Source: Vitellaria paradoxa
Lineage: Eukaryota; Streptophyta; Magnoliopsida; Ericales; Sapotaceae
Assembly: GCA_019916065.1 (NCBI GenBank)
Contig: CM034233.1
Coordinates: 45,324,173-45,388,172, forward strand
Direction: 5' to 3'
Length of the DNA stretch: 64,000 nt
Positions 35,819 to 49,100 of the stretch are shown here, one piece after another. Position 1 is the stretch's first letter. Each line of letters starts with the position of its first letter. The notes beneath the pieces are model-generated. The model saw only the letters and a program-made list of their open reading frames with translations. It did no database searches and was not told the origin of the DNA. The position numbers and the translations under genes are program-made.

Positions 35819-35922
35819 AGTGTGTTTAAAGTGGCAAAAAGTTAATAAAAGTTTCAATCTCATAATTTGTGCGAATAAAAAATTGAAATTTTTTGATAAA
35901 ATATGGTGCTTCAAACGCACCT
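35819..35922. mobile_element. MITE-like inverted repeat, about 100 bp
   Basis: The left end AGTGTGTTTAAAGTGGC and the right end GTGCTTCAAACGCACCT are inverted matches. The interior AAGTTTCAA and TTGAAATTTT also pair. Confidence 0.5.
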
Positions 35923-36087
35923 TAAAATTTATTATTATTATTATTGTTTTTGATAACTCGAAGTGTTAAAGTTAGCTTGCATGCACTATGTCCTTAAAAG
36001 TTAAGACCAAGTAGAGATGTTAAAATTACCCACAGGGCGATTGAACCATTAGGCAATTTAGGCAATTGTCTAAGATCTTGTTTAATA

Positions 36088-36540
36088 AAAAGGCCTCTTT
36101 TTTTAAAAAAAATATATAAATATATATTTAATTATTTTAAATTTGTCATCTACTTAACTTCAATGCTTATTTTATCTCAAATTGTTTTGGGAACTTATCT
36201 TAAAAACAATACCCTGTAATCCAACCCATCCAATAACAAGCCCTCAAATTTAAAATATATTTGTATATATTTAATTATTTTAATTTTATCATTTTCTTAA
36301 CTTCAACACTCATCTTAATTTCAGAATATTTTTGTAATTTTATCTTAATTTATAAAAATAATACCTTGTAACCTATACAATAAGAAGGCCTCAAATTTAA
36401 AATAAATACATAAATATAGATATATTAATGATTTTAATTTTATCTTTTTCTTAATTTCAATGCTCATCTTAATTTCAAATAGTTTTAAAAATCATTTTAA
36501 TTTATAGAAATAATATTTTATAAGAGTATTTATAATAGAA
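36088..36540. repeat. about 150-bp tandem repeat, three diverged copies
   Basis: Each unit has AAGGCCTC or AGCCCTC, AATTTAAAATA, TTTAATTATTTTAATTTTAT, CTTAACTTCAA, CTCATCTTAATTTCA and ATAATACC. Starts fall near 36088, 36238 and 36388. Confidence 0.8.
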
Positions 36541-36658
36541 GGCTCAAATTTTTATGCTTAATTTTTTTGGCTTTAGGCCACAAATAATTTGATACTGCTC
36601 TGATTACTTGTACGCAGCGGGTACCTGTTTCACCCGCTTCATTCGGGGAGGGTATGGG

Positions 36659-38374
36659 TGTAACACCTCGATTTTTCAAAACCCAGGAAGTGAGTGGAAG
36701 AATCATACACGACATGTGCTAAAATATCCATTACCCTAATTAGAGTCACACCACTACCTTGGAGCAAACATCCATAATATATAATAATAATTTTATGATT
36801 ACGCTAAACGTAATCAATAATGACTGAATCTCAGCGTAACTAGACAATAGTACTCCATTTACACTTTTAAATATAATAGAAATTTAGGCCTCAAAGCCTT
36901 TTTCAATCATATCTGATAAATCCCCCAAATTAATAATATGATAGTTTTGAGTAATGTCACAGTAATGCAAAAGTAAATCCAACAATGGCTCACCAAATTC
37001 TCAGATTCATGACCTGCAAAAGAATCTGTAGGGACGTGAGCACTAATCCACGTGTGCCCACGATGCATAATAAATAACATATATGATATGCACACAACAC
37101 TCGGATTACCAATAGTTTCATATCAATAACTCATAAACTCCAAATTGTTTCGCATTGCAACATCAACACATACATCAACATACATCTCAAAAATGATTCA
37201 GTTGTTATCTTTCATTCATTTCTTTGCCATCACATCACAATCATCACAATCATATGACAAATACTATACAATATCGTTGTTCATGGGTTCAGACCCAATG
37301 TCCACGAGTTGCCCAATAATTATCATTGTTGTAGGCTACTAACCTACTGGCATGAATACCAACCCCTGCGCAGGTTTAGGGTTTTGCAACCCAAGGGTAA
37401 TCTCTGTACCCTTCCTATTTTTCAGTAACTACAGCCCCGCAATCACAACATCGTTAACATTTCCTTTATCTCCATTATTATCATCTTAATAAAATAGCTC
37501 GTTAGAATCAACCAACAAAATTACATCATCACTTTCATGATCATTCTCTATTAATAAAATACATCACTCAAACATTCCAAAATTGAGCATTCTTAATTAC
37601 ACATTTTCCATACACATTACTATAAATTGTCAAACTGTAACTTCAGAGGCAAAATTGTAATTTTGCATAACTTTAGGGGTAAAATCGTAATTTCTAAAAA
37701 GTCTTGGGGCCACTTCGTATTTATTCCAAACTTTGGGGGTCAGTACGTAATTACCCAAAACTTTGGGGCTAATTTGTAATTTTTCAATAAGTTTGGGGTT
37801 AAACTGAAATTTTTAGTGAATTAGGGGTAAAACAGTAATTTTGTAAAACTTTTGGGGTCAAATCGTAATTACATAAAAACTATTGGGGCTAAAGGAAAAT
37901 TTTGGAAACTTTCATGGAATATGCTTTGGCATATTTTCTTCTACAGTTCTTTCTAGTTCCAGTGAACTCCTTTTCTTTTGGTAGTGATATTTTGGTGGTT
38001 TGGTTTGGACAGAATTCACTCAATGTAGTCTAAATTTAATTATATTCATATAAAATGATCACATAACAATTTATCAAAATATTTTCATATCACATATATG
38101 TAAATAAAATGCATTAAATCCCTACCTCCAATTTGGAGAAAAGTGAAGAAACCCCAACACTTTAAAATTTCGCTTCTCCGTATCTCTCATCTTGGATCGA
38201 ATTATCACGATTCGACACCGCCATGATGATCACAACGTCAAAAATACCAAAACTATGTTATTCTTAAACTTAAATCCTCATTTTCTCTCTCCTTTTTATT
38301 TTCTCTCTCTTCTATTTTTTTCTTCTCTCTCGGTTTATTTCTCCCAACACATAACACACACACCCACACCCATT

Positions 38375-38413
<39 letters not shown>

Positions 38414-38633
38414 CATATGCTTGGTGGCCAAGCAAAAGAAAGCTTCCAAGAAGCTTCAAAAATTTTTTTTTTTAACTTGGTGCCCAAGTTTCTCCATATG
38501 TATATATATATATATATATATATGCAAAGCAATTATATATGTACATACAAAGTAATCTTTATAATCTTAAATCTTAATTTAATTTTTTTATAAAATAATA
38601 TATATTAAAAATTTTAAAATTTGGGTTATTACA
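36659..38633 (-). mobile_element. solo LTR, 2.0 kb, with perfect 5-bp target duplication
   Basis: Bounded by TGTAACACCTCG and GGGTTATTACA with ATGGG on both sides (36654-36658 and 38634-38638). The - strand is sense, with a TATA run at 38396-38413 and a GA-rich leader. GGACGTGAGCACTAATCCAC (37031), CTACTAACCTACTGGCAT (37336) and ACCCAAGGGTAATCTC (37391) match the 23879-26918 LTR. A run of phrases like CTTTGGGG.TAAATCGTAATTT recurs seven or eight times at 37630-37905. ORFs at 38192-38593 are part of this LTR and not genes. Confidence 0.88.
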
Positions 38634-39767
38634 ATGGGATACTAATAATGGGGATGGAAAATGTATGAGGATTTTAAGGTATTCTCCAAACGGTTATGGA
38701 GACGGGTATGACAGTTTTCACCATACCTTATACCCGTTTGAATACTTATTTATTAACCTATATATATTTAAAAAATACATAAATTATATATTTCTATTTA
38801 ATATATATAATATTTATAATAAATTTTAAAATTGATTTTATATATATAGTATATAATTTATAATTGTCATATATGGTAGGTAAACAAGGAAGGGAACGTG
38901 AAATTCATTACCTAGCCAGTATAGATATATGGAAAAATTTTTTCCTGAAACGAAAACGGAAGCATGAAAGGATATTATTAAATGGGGACAGGAAAAACTG
39001 TGCCAGCCTTATTGGCATCCCTAGGACCAAGTAAATTTTCCAATGACCTTGAAAAAATTTGCAAATCCTTAGTGACATTAGGAAAATTTGAATTAGTGAC
39101 TATCAAGGAATAAACTTAATATCTTACCAATTGAGCTAAATTCCCTGAAATTTGTTGCTCCAGTAGGATTGTTTTGATTCTTGACTAAAATTTATTAGCT
39201 ATATATCTTTACAAATTCTTATAAATTTAAATTTTCTACTCATAACATGAATTACGAAATTACAAGTACAACTTTAACAAATTTATATTAATTTATACAA
39301 TTTATAAAACAAATAACTCATAATTTGCCATTTATATATTTTTAACCGTTGGATTTATTCAACAGTCGAAATTAATTCTTTTTCTTTCCTCTTTGATTGT
39401 TTTTTTGATCACATCACATGAAAAATATAATCTCCCACTCTTCTTGTATTTTTTGAATACTTTTTACATATAAAAGTTTTTTAAATTAATATTTTCAAAA
39501 AATATGATAATACTTGTAGTAAATAATAAAATTTTAGACATTTAGTAAACATTGTATCAATACTTTAATTTCTTTTAATTAGTGATTTTTATTTTTATAG
39601 GTTATTTTTACAATTTTCAGTGTAAGTTTGTTTTATAAATTTAAATTTGAGTTATTTGTATGCCAAATTATATTTTTGCCTTTAAGGCATAGATAATTAC
39701 TATGCACTTTTCACACTTTTTTATTAAGACAAAGGTCCAATTTTTATGTGCTTTAGAGGATATTTAC
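38634..39767. other. intergenic AT-rich DNA upstream of KIWI
   Basis: The first 120 bp continue the GC-rich TE piece split by the solo LTR (GGGGATGG, GACGGGTATGAC). The rest is AT-rich with no coding signal. Confidence 0.45.
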
Positions 39768-39906
39768 AGTGCGTTTGGTAAAATAAAAAATATTTGAAAA
39801 ATCTAAAATAATTTTAAAAATTATTTATTTTTTATTTTATTGCACAAATTATAAATTTACAAATTTTTTCAAATTATTTTACTTTTTTGTTATTGCAAAC
39901 ACCTTC
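39768..39906. mobile_element. MITE-like inverted repeat
   Basis: The left end AGTGCGTTTGGTAAAATAAAA pairs with the right end TTTTGTTATTGCAAACACCTT. AT-rich interior, about 140 bp, in the KIWI upstream region. Confidence 0.5.
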
Positions 39907-39933
39907 TAATCAATCACTAATAAAAATTTAAGA

Positions 39934-40056
39934 TACGTCTGACGTGAGATAAAATAGTAAAAATATTTAAAAATTTAAAATTATTTATTTTTACTTCATT
40001 ATACAATTTACGGACCTATGTCTTATTTTATTTCATGACACTTTAAACACACCCTT
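39934..40056. mobile_element. MITE-like inverted repeat at the KIWI promoter
   Basis: GACGTGAGATAAAATAGTA at the left and ATTTTATTTCATGACACTTT with AAACACACCC at the right are imperfect inverted matches. It ends about 65 bp before the KIWI start codon, so it would lie within the core promoter. Confidence 0.4.
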
Positions 40057-40093
40057 GCCGGTGCTGCTTCTGTATTTGAATCGAGGGTTTCGT

Positions 40094-40189
40094 ATGGTGA
40101 AGCGGAAGCGCGGAGAGACAAATGTCGAAATGGGGAAAGAGGAAGGGCGCGGAAGATTACGCCTCCGATGGCGACGCTCCGCCAAATAA
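40094..40189 (+). other. possible upstream ORF overlapping the KIWI start
   Basis: An ATG at 40094 opens a 31-codon frame that ends at TAA 40187-40189, overlapping the KIWI start codon in another frame. Whether it lies in the mRNA depends on the transcription start, which I cannot place. If it does, it could lower translation from 40122. Confidence 0.35.
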
Positions 40190-43100
40190 AACCTCTAAGA
40201 AGGACCGCGGCGATGATTCCGACGATGACATCGTCGTCTGCGAGGTTTCTCTAAGTTCCCATCTCTCACTCTATCTATATACAATATCCATACGTTTATC
40301 TTTGTTTTTCTAATGTGTTTTTCGGGGACATATAGATTTCGAAGAATCGAAGAGTTTCAGTGAGGAATTGGCAAGGAAAAGTTGTAGTGGATATTCGGGA
40401 GTTCTATGTGAAAGATGGGAAGCAAATGCCAGGCAAAAAAGGTTCATTTTCTTCACTTTATGTTCTTAATCGCTCTTATTTTTAATGCACTTTTGATATG
40501 CAACGTTTTTGTGATGCGTAATATCGTTGTGGTGCTTCAGTTTGGTGGTGTGTTTTTTTTAATTGAATTTAGGGTTTGTTTGGAACCTGGGAATTGGTAA
40601 AGAAGGGAAAGGCAAGTGAGAAGGAAACCGTTTTTATCCGTCTTTTCCTAAGAAAGAAATATGGTTCTAGGCCCACAAATTTGCTACTTAAGCTCTACTT
40701 GTTTCAAAGTGAAATGTTTTCGAGAAAATAATGTTACTTATGTTACACTGTAAAATGTTCTTGTTAGAAACACTTTTACCTATGTTTTTGAAAGACATGT
40801 TTCTAAAATATGAGTAAATTTGTTTTCGCAAAAATATTTTACATTGAAACAAACGAGCATTGGAACGAATGGAGCCTTAGTTTCATCATATTTTCCCCTA
40901 CTGTTGGTAACTAGAGAAGGATTGTTGATTGCCTATGTGTCTTCTTTTCCTCTTCCCTCAAACAAATCCGTGAAACAAAAAGCCCATTGGTATTTGCTTT
41001 CTTGATAATTTCTATGCTTGGAGTGTGACTAGTGTATTGACCTAAATAATTCATCAATTATATTGTTGATCTTGGTATTGATTTAGTTAAATTCTCGAAA
41101 AAAAAAAGTTGTAGTCATAACTATGGTTGATGGAATTATTAAATTCCACCCAGATTATAGAAGTTGAAGAGTTACAATTTTGAAGATGCATGGAATGACA
41201 GAAGCCATTGATTAATTCGAATGGTTTTTATATCCTTTATATGAAAATTGATATATTTGTATGAACATTGTATGAATATTATGAGTATTGTTCACTTCCG
41301 CATTTGACGGCTTCAAGTCCAGCAACTCCTTCCTTGCATCAGTATCACTTTTGTGGACTCAAAAACAATCACCAATCAAATAACACAACTTAAAACTCGT
41401 CTATGGATAAAAGTGTGCGCATGCATTTGCACGTGTGAGAAATTTTAGTCCCTTTTTTTGTTGGCTGATTTTTAAGCATAAAAAAAAGTTATTTTCAATT
41501 AACAACCTAAGACCGTAGCCAATGTTTTACATCTGTGCTTTATGGTAATCAATCTTTTGAGTTGGGTGTCTGGTCATTGCAAGTTACTGAAAGATGAAGT
41601 AGTCATCTCCTATGTCACGGGCTTACAATTTTACGCATTGACCTGTGTGGCACTTAGAGACAATTTAACCTCTTGTTGAAGTGCTAAGTCAGTTTACCTT
41701 TGCTAGGAAGCTAAAAGCTCTCACAAAACTCACAAAGAAAATATGTAGGAAAAACACTTCAAGAGAGCAAGAGAGCAAGAGAGCACACAAGAGACTTGGA
41801 GAATGCTTTACTTCACTCAAACTTGGATGCTTAAAAATGAGGGGGTGAATCCCTATTTATAGCCTTCCACCCCCTCAATGGACGGTGGAGATTTATTCGA
41901 TCTAACAGTGGAGGTTAAGGTTCTAGAATCCTCCACAAAAGTATCTAGGTGTAGGTGTCCAGCCACCCTTCACTGGGTAAGATGGCGTCGCCATCGTGGC
42001 ACCACTTACACCGGTCATGCCACTTTCACCAGGGGCATTTGAGGTTGGGGGCATTCTAGACTTTAGACACTTAAACCCAAAAGTCAGGAGTGAGGTATAA
42101 GGGTCACTTGTAAAGGGTTCATTAGCACACACTCACCCGCGGGATCATCGGAGATGAGCGGCTTGGTGGCTAGAGTTGGGGGATCCGTCAATTCACTGTA
42201 GACCAGCCCAAGAGGGAGAAAATCACTACATGACAAAACCTATTCTCTGCATTATAACCGCCTCGTACCTATACGGCTACGACCTTTGTACCCGTCGACC
42301 AAGCAGGAGTGTTATCACCACTTGGTCGGAGTACCTTTACCTACTAACCAGATTTGCAAAGTAAGCCACATGACCAAATGACCATTGTCCTTGGCGCGTG
42401 TAGGCCAGTCCTTTGTCTTGACTTGCTCTTTATAAATATACTCATCCACAACACTCTAATGACAATCTAATTCTTGACCCTCTATTGAACCCAAAACTTG
42501 CGATCACCCTTTCTCTTTGTCACTCCGAGTTGCCTTAACTCTCAACCTGTCCATTTCTGGTGAATCTCCGCCATTGACGACGTATAGCATTATTCCCAGA
42601 CGATCGGAACGTCCATCCACATTTTGATCCTCCACATTATACTCCATTGGGGAACTAGCGCTAAACATCGTTCATGGCACCCCACAAAAAGGCCATTGGT
42701 ACAACTAGCACCAACGCTCCTGACAGCATTGAGGTTAGCTCCGGGGACGGAGAAGAACAACAGGTTGTAGTGCCACAACCAACGTTAGCTGCTATGGCAA
42801 ACTAGCTCCAGACCATCACGAAGCAAGTATTACTTTGCTAACAATCACAAGCGGAAGCTCAACTTACCCAACAAGCCATGATGCAAGCTATCCTAAATTT
42901 GCAAAGAGGGCAAATGTTCCCCTCGCCACAACCTTTGACGGCAGCACCATTAGCCGTGCCTCCAGCTCCAGTCAATTCAGGAAGCAACCCTACATCAGAT
43001 AACAGCAACGACCTTGGCGAACAACCTTTAGTTCAAATTCCCGGTAGTGGTGGGCCAATGGTTAATCCAACCTGGGCGGCCCATGCTATGACCCCAATGG

Positions 43101-46100
43101 GCGACGTAACCCCGCCACTTGTAGGGGGTCTACCTTATCCCACAATGAAACCCTAGTAACTCGTGCTCCTGCCTTTACTATACCTCAACCAACTATCCCC
43201 AACTTAAGCCTTCCCTCACCAACAGGTGTGTCATCTCTCGCGCTCAGTCCCATGCCCACTTTCACCTTGGAACAGCTGAAATCCCATGTCCGAGACCTTG
43301 TTCATCAAGAAAGTTCGAACACTCCTTCACTTGATTTTGACCTTCGACCACCCTATCCTGCTGAGATAGCTAAGCTTCCCTATTCTCAAGGTTACGTTGT
43401 GCCCAAGTTTGTGAGATTTGACGGCAAAAGGGGGGACGCACGTGAACATATCGTGAGGTTCATTGATACTTTGGGAGTTTATGGATCGGACAAGATGATT
43501 TGACTCCGAGAATTCTCTAAGTCTCTCACTGATAAAGCGTATATATGGTATGCCAACCTCCCTGTGGGATCGGTGTCCTCCTGGGAAGATCTTGTGAAGA
43601 AATTCTATGCAAAATTTTTCTATGTGGAAGAACGGCTTACTACCCTTCATCTAATCCAGGAGTTGCAAAGGCATGAGAAGACCTTCTCACTTATGTCAAA
43701 CGATTTCGCAAAAAGGCAGTTGATGTCCAAGACCCACTCTCGGAGGACCAACTTGTGAAAATATGTATTGAAGGAATGAATGGTCAGTATAAAGTTCATT
43801 TGGTGAATCATCACTTTCAAGATTTCTCGAGCTTGTGTATAGCCGCTAGAAATCTAAGTGAAACTATATAAGGGTTGGCGTGTCAACTTCCCTCCCCTAC
43901 TACTCTTTTCTCCCCAAGGGATCGATTGACTTCAACGGATTGGTGACACTTGTCTCATCGCAATCACAATGTATTCAAAGCAGCAGCCTCTGTAGCACAG
44001 CTATCTTACAAAAAGAAGGAAGACAGTAACAAGAAGCCTCACACAAATGACCTAGCACCACTTCCATTCCCAGCTCACCTCTCCGTATCAAATCTTAGGG
44101 CTTTTCTGAATGCATGGGTCGCGAATGGTGCCCTTACCCTACCCGCACTAAAGAATCCTCCCACAGGGTAAGAAGAAGAATATCCAGGTTTTCGTTGGTA
44201 CCATCGGACGACGAGGCATCCAACCAAGGATTGCTGGGCTTTTCGAACTTTCTTTCACAAGATGGTTCGAGAGAAGGGGTTGGAGGTAACCCCGCGGGAT
44301 GTGTTAAAAACCCACTCCCTTGCCATCAAGATAGGTAGCATAATGTGATGATGATATCGCACCATGAAGAACATGGGGAGATAGCGGCATGTGAAATAGA
44401 TATACCTGACCCAACAACCCACCTAGAGTTTGAGAATGAAAGGGCACAAACTCTTAGCAAGTCTTCAAAGTTCAAATAGTTCTTTGACCAATTTGGGTTT
44501 TCATCCTCTACTCGCTTGGCAGCCACCAAAGTGCTGCTTCAGGTAGCAGAAGATAACAGTGAAGAATGTGTGGCCATAAATGATTATGTGAAAAGAGCCC
44601 TCAAGGACAATAGTTACCCCCTCAGCTTTATAGAAGCAGACAGGTAGGTACTTCATCCCTATAATCGTCCCCTCTATGTCCCAATAACTGTCAATGGTAT
44701 GGAATTTCAGCGGGGATTTATGGATGGGGGAGCGTCAATTAACATCTTTCCTTTGGCCACTTTCTACGCCGTCGGAATCCCAAATAGTCACCTGGTAAGA
44801 GAGCCCATCACAATCAATGGTTTTGAGGGCCAAGGATAGAAGTCAATGGGATATGTCCAAGTAAATCTTAAGGTGATGTTATCGACTCTCGTTCTTCTTA
44901 CCACGCATTTTTGGGACGGGCATGGATTCATAAGTACGCGGCGATACCATCCACGTACCATCAGTGTGTAAAAGCCATCTAGCGTGGCAAAGTGGTAGCA
45001 ATCAAAGCTTCGTGCAAACCCTTTCGAGCCAATGAAGCCCACATGGCTGATGCAATCTTTTACTCTCAGACAAATGAGGAGGATGTGCGTGGTCCACCAT
45101 GTGAGATCAAAATTCCCAAATGGTCCGAAATGAGTGAAGCGCCTCCCATAGGCAGGCATTTGAAGAGGGAACTTCCTCTCGAATCCACAGAAAGCCACGT
45201 GACCTGATACAGACATGCTGATGGTAGAGTGGTTTACTGCTTATGACTATTTTTATTATCTTTCACAGCCTGGGTACTAGGGGGTGGTCCCAAAACAGAC
45301 GTAGTGTTTGACGATGAAGGACGGTTATTAGCGGGGTGACTATCATTGCGCTTTGCAAATGAGGGCTTAGCTACTAGTTCGTAATTCTGGACTAGAGTGT
45401 AGGCCTCGTCTAAAGTGGTGACTCCCCTAAGGACAACCTCTCTTTGCAGCTCATAACTAAGACCACGTCTAAACCGACTCAAAGTAATAGCTTCATCCTC
45501 CTGAACATTACGTCTCATCATGAGTTCATCAAATTGGGTTATGTATTCTTTCACTAGCCTATTACCTTGTCGGATATCGTTCCACTAATCTAGCAAATTA
45601 CCATGATAGGACAAAGGCAAAATACTTGCGCTTAAGTCTCACTTTCATCTCCTCCCAATCTACAACCGGGGGCTCATGACGCCTAGTAAGCAAATTCTCA
45701 ACACTTTCCCAATACAATTGGGCACTCTCTATTAGTTTCATTTTAGCAAACCAACACTTTTTTTCTTCAGAAAACTGGTACCACTCAAAGAAGTGGTTCA
45801 TATCTTTCAACCATTTTGTGAACACTTGAAGATCTAGGCGACCGTCAAAAGTCGGGGCTTCTACTTTGACTTGTTTCATTAATTTATGATCATTACGCTT
45901 AGGTGACCAGTCATTCCTACGTTGTGGCACTAAGTCTCTATCAGGATTCCTAGGTCTAGTGTGTTCCTCAATTATGTCCATCCTAGTGTTTAGTCTTTGA
46001 ATGGATTCAGTGAGGGCTACTAATTGGGTTTGCAATTGGTCATCTGCCATAGTGCTGGAGGATGCTAATGTGCGATCACTACGTAATTGCATACAAATAT

Positions 46101-49100
46101 TCTATGACTACACTTGTTGATATCAATAACGACTCGTGCAACTTACTACTAATATAAACCTAAACTGTTTACATGTAAAGACACGTAAAACTCTAGATGT
46201 TGATTAGATTATAAGATAACTCGAACAAGGTGTAAGCAATAGTTCTGTCTCTCTATTTTTTTTTTTTTTTTTAAAGGGGGAATCAAAACGCAAAGAAAGA
46301 AGTAAATAAACACTTGGTATATCACTCACTTAAGGTATATAGGTGAAGGTATTTTCTTTGGTTTTAAGAAATAAAGGGAAAAATAGGGAAGGGTAATAAA
46401 ATAAAAAAAAAGATAGGACAGAACAAATGTGGGCAGTGGGATCAATGTAGGGAAAATAAAATTGATGTTGAAATGGGTGTAGGCACAATGCACACAATAA
46501 TTCAATTAATTGCTAAATTAGAGAGTAGTTAATAACACAAAAAATATAACGGAATGAAGTTATCGTTCGAATTGGGAATCGGAAGTGCACTACTGCTCTG
46601 GAATCCACCAAAAATGAATCGAGATGTGGTCTGGAGTATTCTAGTTCTCGCCGGAGTTCGCCGGAAAAGTCGTCGAAGGTCGTCGAGGTCACCTGGGAGT
46701 TCGCCAGAGGCAGGTGGTGCTGCCGAAGTTCGCTGGAGGTCACCAGCCGGTCGTCGGAGGTTGTTAGGGTCACCGGCGAGTTCGGCGGAGGTAAGTGATG
46801 CCACTAGTGGGGTTCGCTGGAATTAAATATTAGTAGAGATGCACGAAAACGTACTTGAAGGGTTTGGGGATGCGTAGGGCGACGGCGGTGGCCGCGGTAA
46901 CTACTGCAGTGGCTGTTGTTTTTTTTTTTTTTTTTTCTCAGATTGTTCCGACTATTCAATAGTGATGGAGATTGAAAAAAGTTTGTAGGATCTTTGCTCT
47001 GATAGCAAAGTTGATGTAGGGTTGAGTAGAAAAAAGAAAGGGTCGAAGAAGAAGGAGAAGAAGAAGAGAAGAATGAGGGGAGAGAAGAGCAGCCGTAGCA
47101 GAGAAAAGTAATCAGAATTCTTTAATCATTCAATCAATGTTCAACTAACCCTAATTATGGTGTAAATATAAAATATCATGGGCTTAACACAAATGCCTAA
47201 AATAAAATAAACCTAATACTAAAATAGTCCAAAACAAATGGGTCCAAAATAATAAATAAAACAAAAACTAATTAACTAAAATAAATATTAATAATCTGTC
47301 CATAATAATAATGGTTGGGCCTCCTTGGCCCGACGTCCATGCACACGTCCATATCATTTACTGGTGTCCTCTCCACATTGCCTTCTCACGTCCCTACGTA
47401 ACTTTGGCTTTGATACCAACTGTCACGAGTTTACAATTTTACGCGTTGATCTGTGCAGCACTTAGACACTTTAACCTTTTATTGAAGTGCTAACTTAGCC
47501 TACCTTTGCTAGGAAGTTAAGAGTTCTCACAAAATTCACAAAGAAACTATGTAGGAAAGACATTTCGAGAGAGCAAGAGTGCGCACAAGAGACTTGGAGA
47601 ATACTTTACTTCACTCAAACTTCGATGCTTACAAATGAGGGGGTGAACCCCTATTTATAGCCTTCCACCTCCTCAATGGACGGTGGAGATTTATTCATTC
47701 TATTAGTGAAGATTAAGGTTCTAGAATCTTCCATAAAAGTATCTAAGATATTTACATGATGTGCTTCCAGAGAAAGCTTCCCTATATATTCTAGAATTCT
47801 CTACAATCATCTAGCATATTTACAAGAGTTGCCTAGAACGCACGAGTATTCTAGAATGTACAAGGTTAGCCTAGCATGGCCTAGACTCTTCTAGAAAATT
47901 GCAGAACAATGCCATCTTACTATAACTGTGTAGGCATCTGTAGGACGCTAAGTAGACGTTGATATGGCGAGTTGTGACACCCATAGCAGCAAAAGAAAAG
48001 AAGGGGGGGTGGTCTAGAGACAATTAGAATTTTGATTTATTTTAATTTTTGAAATGCTAACAATCATTGAATTCTTCTTCTTCATGGATAACAAAGTGCC
48101 TTTGTGGTATGTTGGTTTTTGTGAATGTTTGTTGGTGAGATAAACCAAGGAACCAATGACAAAGGAAATCGTTGATGGAAAGAATGGTAGAGCTTAAGTC
48201 TTATAGGGGGAATAGTCAATTCTAGTCTCTAGCAAAAGATTATTTCCTCTCTATGCACATTGTTTGTTTGCTTGAGAATACAAGTCAGTGTTTTGAGGAA
48301 GTGGTGTCCATTATAAAGCATTTTTTTATTTTATCAATATTGTCCATGATATAACGTGAATCATTCAATGTAAAAGATCAAGATGACAGATGAGGATAAA
48401 CAGTATTGGAAGGAAGTCCGCCGAGAGTTTTTTTTTTTTAAATATAAAGATACCTTTTTCTAGTGAAGCTCTAGATTCCTTTAAATTTGATTTTGTAGAA
48501 TTAAGTTTTTACATCCTCTCTCTCTTTTTTTTCGTTTAATCATTTTCATGTGAGCTAAGGCCATGTTTGTTTGATGGATTTGGGAGGGGGGATTGGATAT
48601 AGTATTTAGTAGGGCCCAATACCATCCACCATGTAGTATTGTATATCCCCCATGCTTGGATTAGCTTTCCATTATGATTTAAAGATCAAAGTTACTTCCT
48701 ATTAAATCACATCTCTTATCTCTATTTATATCCCATCAATCAAATATCAAAAAAGTCTCCCTCAAGGTGAAAGGAAAGTATTATAAGGTAGCGGTTAGAC
48801 CACCGCTGCTATATGGATCAAAGTGTTGGGCAGTAAAGCATAATCATGGTCAGAAGATGGCAGTTGTAGAGATGAGAATGCTAAGGTGGATGTGCGAGAT
48901 TACAAGGAAAGATAGGATTAGGAACGAGGAGATTAGGGGCAAAGTAGGAATAGCACCGATTGAAGATAAAATGAGAGAAAACCGATTAAGATGGTTTGGC
49001 CATGTTAGAAGCCGTCCAGCAGAGGCACCTGTTAGAAGGCGTGAAAGTATGGAGATTGCCAGGAGTAGGAGAGGTAGAGGAAGACCCAAGAGAAGTTGGA

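Larger units (their letters stand above)
35621..36658. other. AT-rich DNA with small repeats
   Basis: Holds a short inverted-repeat element (35819-35922) and a three-copy tandem repeat (36088-36540), listed separately. The end (36611-36658, GGGTACCTG..GGGGAGGGTATGGG) resumes at 38634 as ATACTAATAATGGGG, so a GC-rich TE piece here is split by the solo LTR. Confidence 0.45.
41613..47979 (-). mobile_element. gypsy LTR element with nested and replaced interior
   Basis: Two copies of one LTR in direct orientation (41613-41949 truncated, 47421-47979 complete) bound 5.5 kb. A tRNA-iMet primer site beside the right copy shows the - strand is sense. The interior is not one element: + strand Tat-type leader, gag and protease (41950-45220), then - strand chromovirus gag (45234-46092), then a second LTR with its own primer site (46993-47377). 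No RT, RNase H or integrase is present. Flanks TCCTA and CCCAT do not match well. Confidence 0.65.

Noticed and set aside
38192..38593. 133-codon ORF with a THTHTH stretch
   Set aside because: It lies in a solo LTR and covers CA and TA microsatellites. No coding signature.
46513..46826. Overlapping Arg/Ser/Pro-rich ORFs on both strands
   Set aside because: They come from a GC-rich repeat of GTCGCCGGAG-like phrases in a retroelement leader, open in several frames because stops are rare there.
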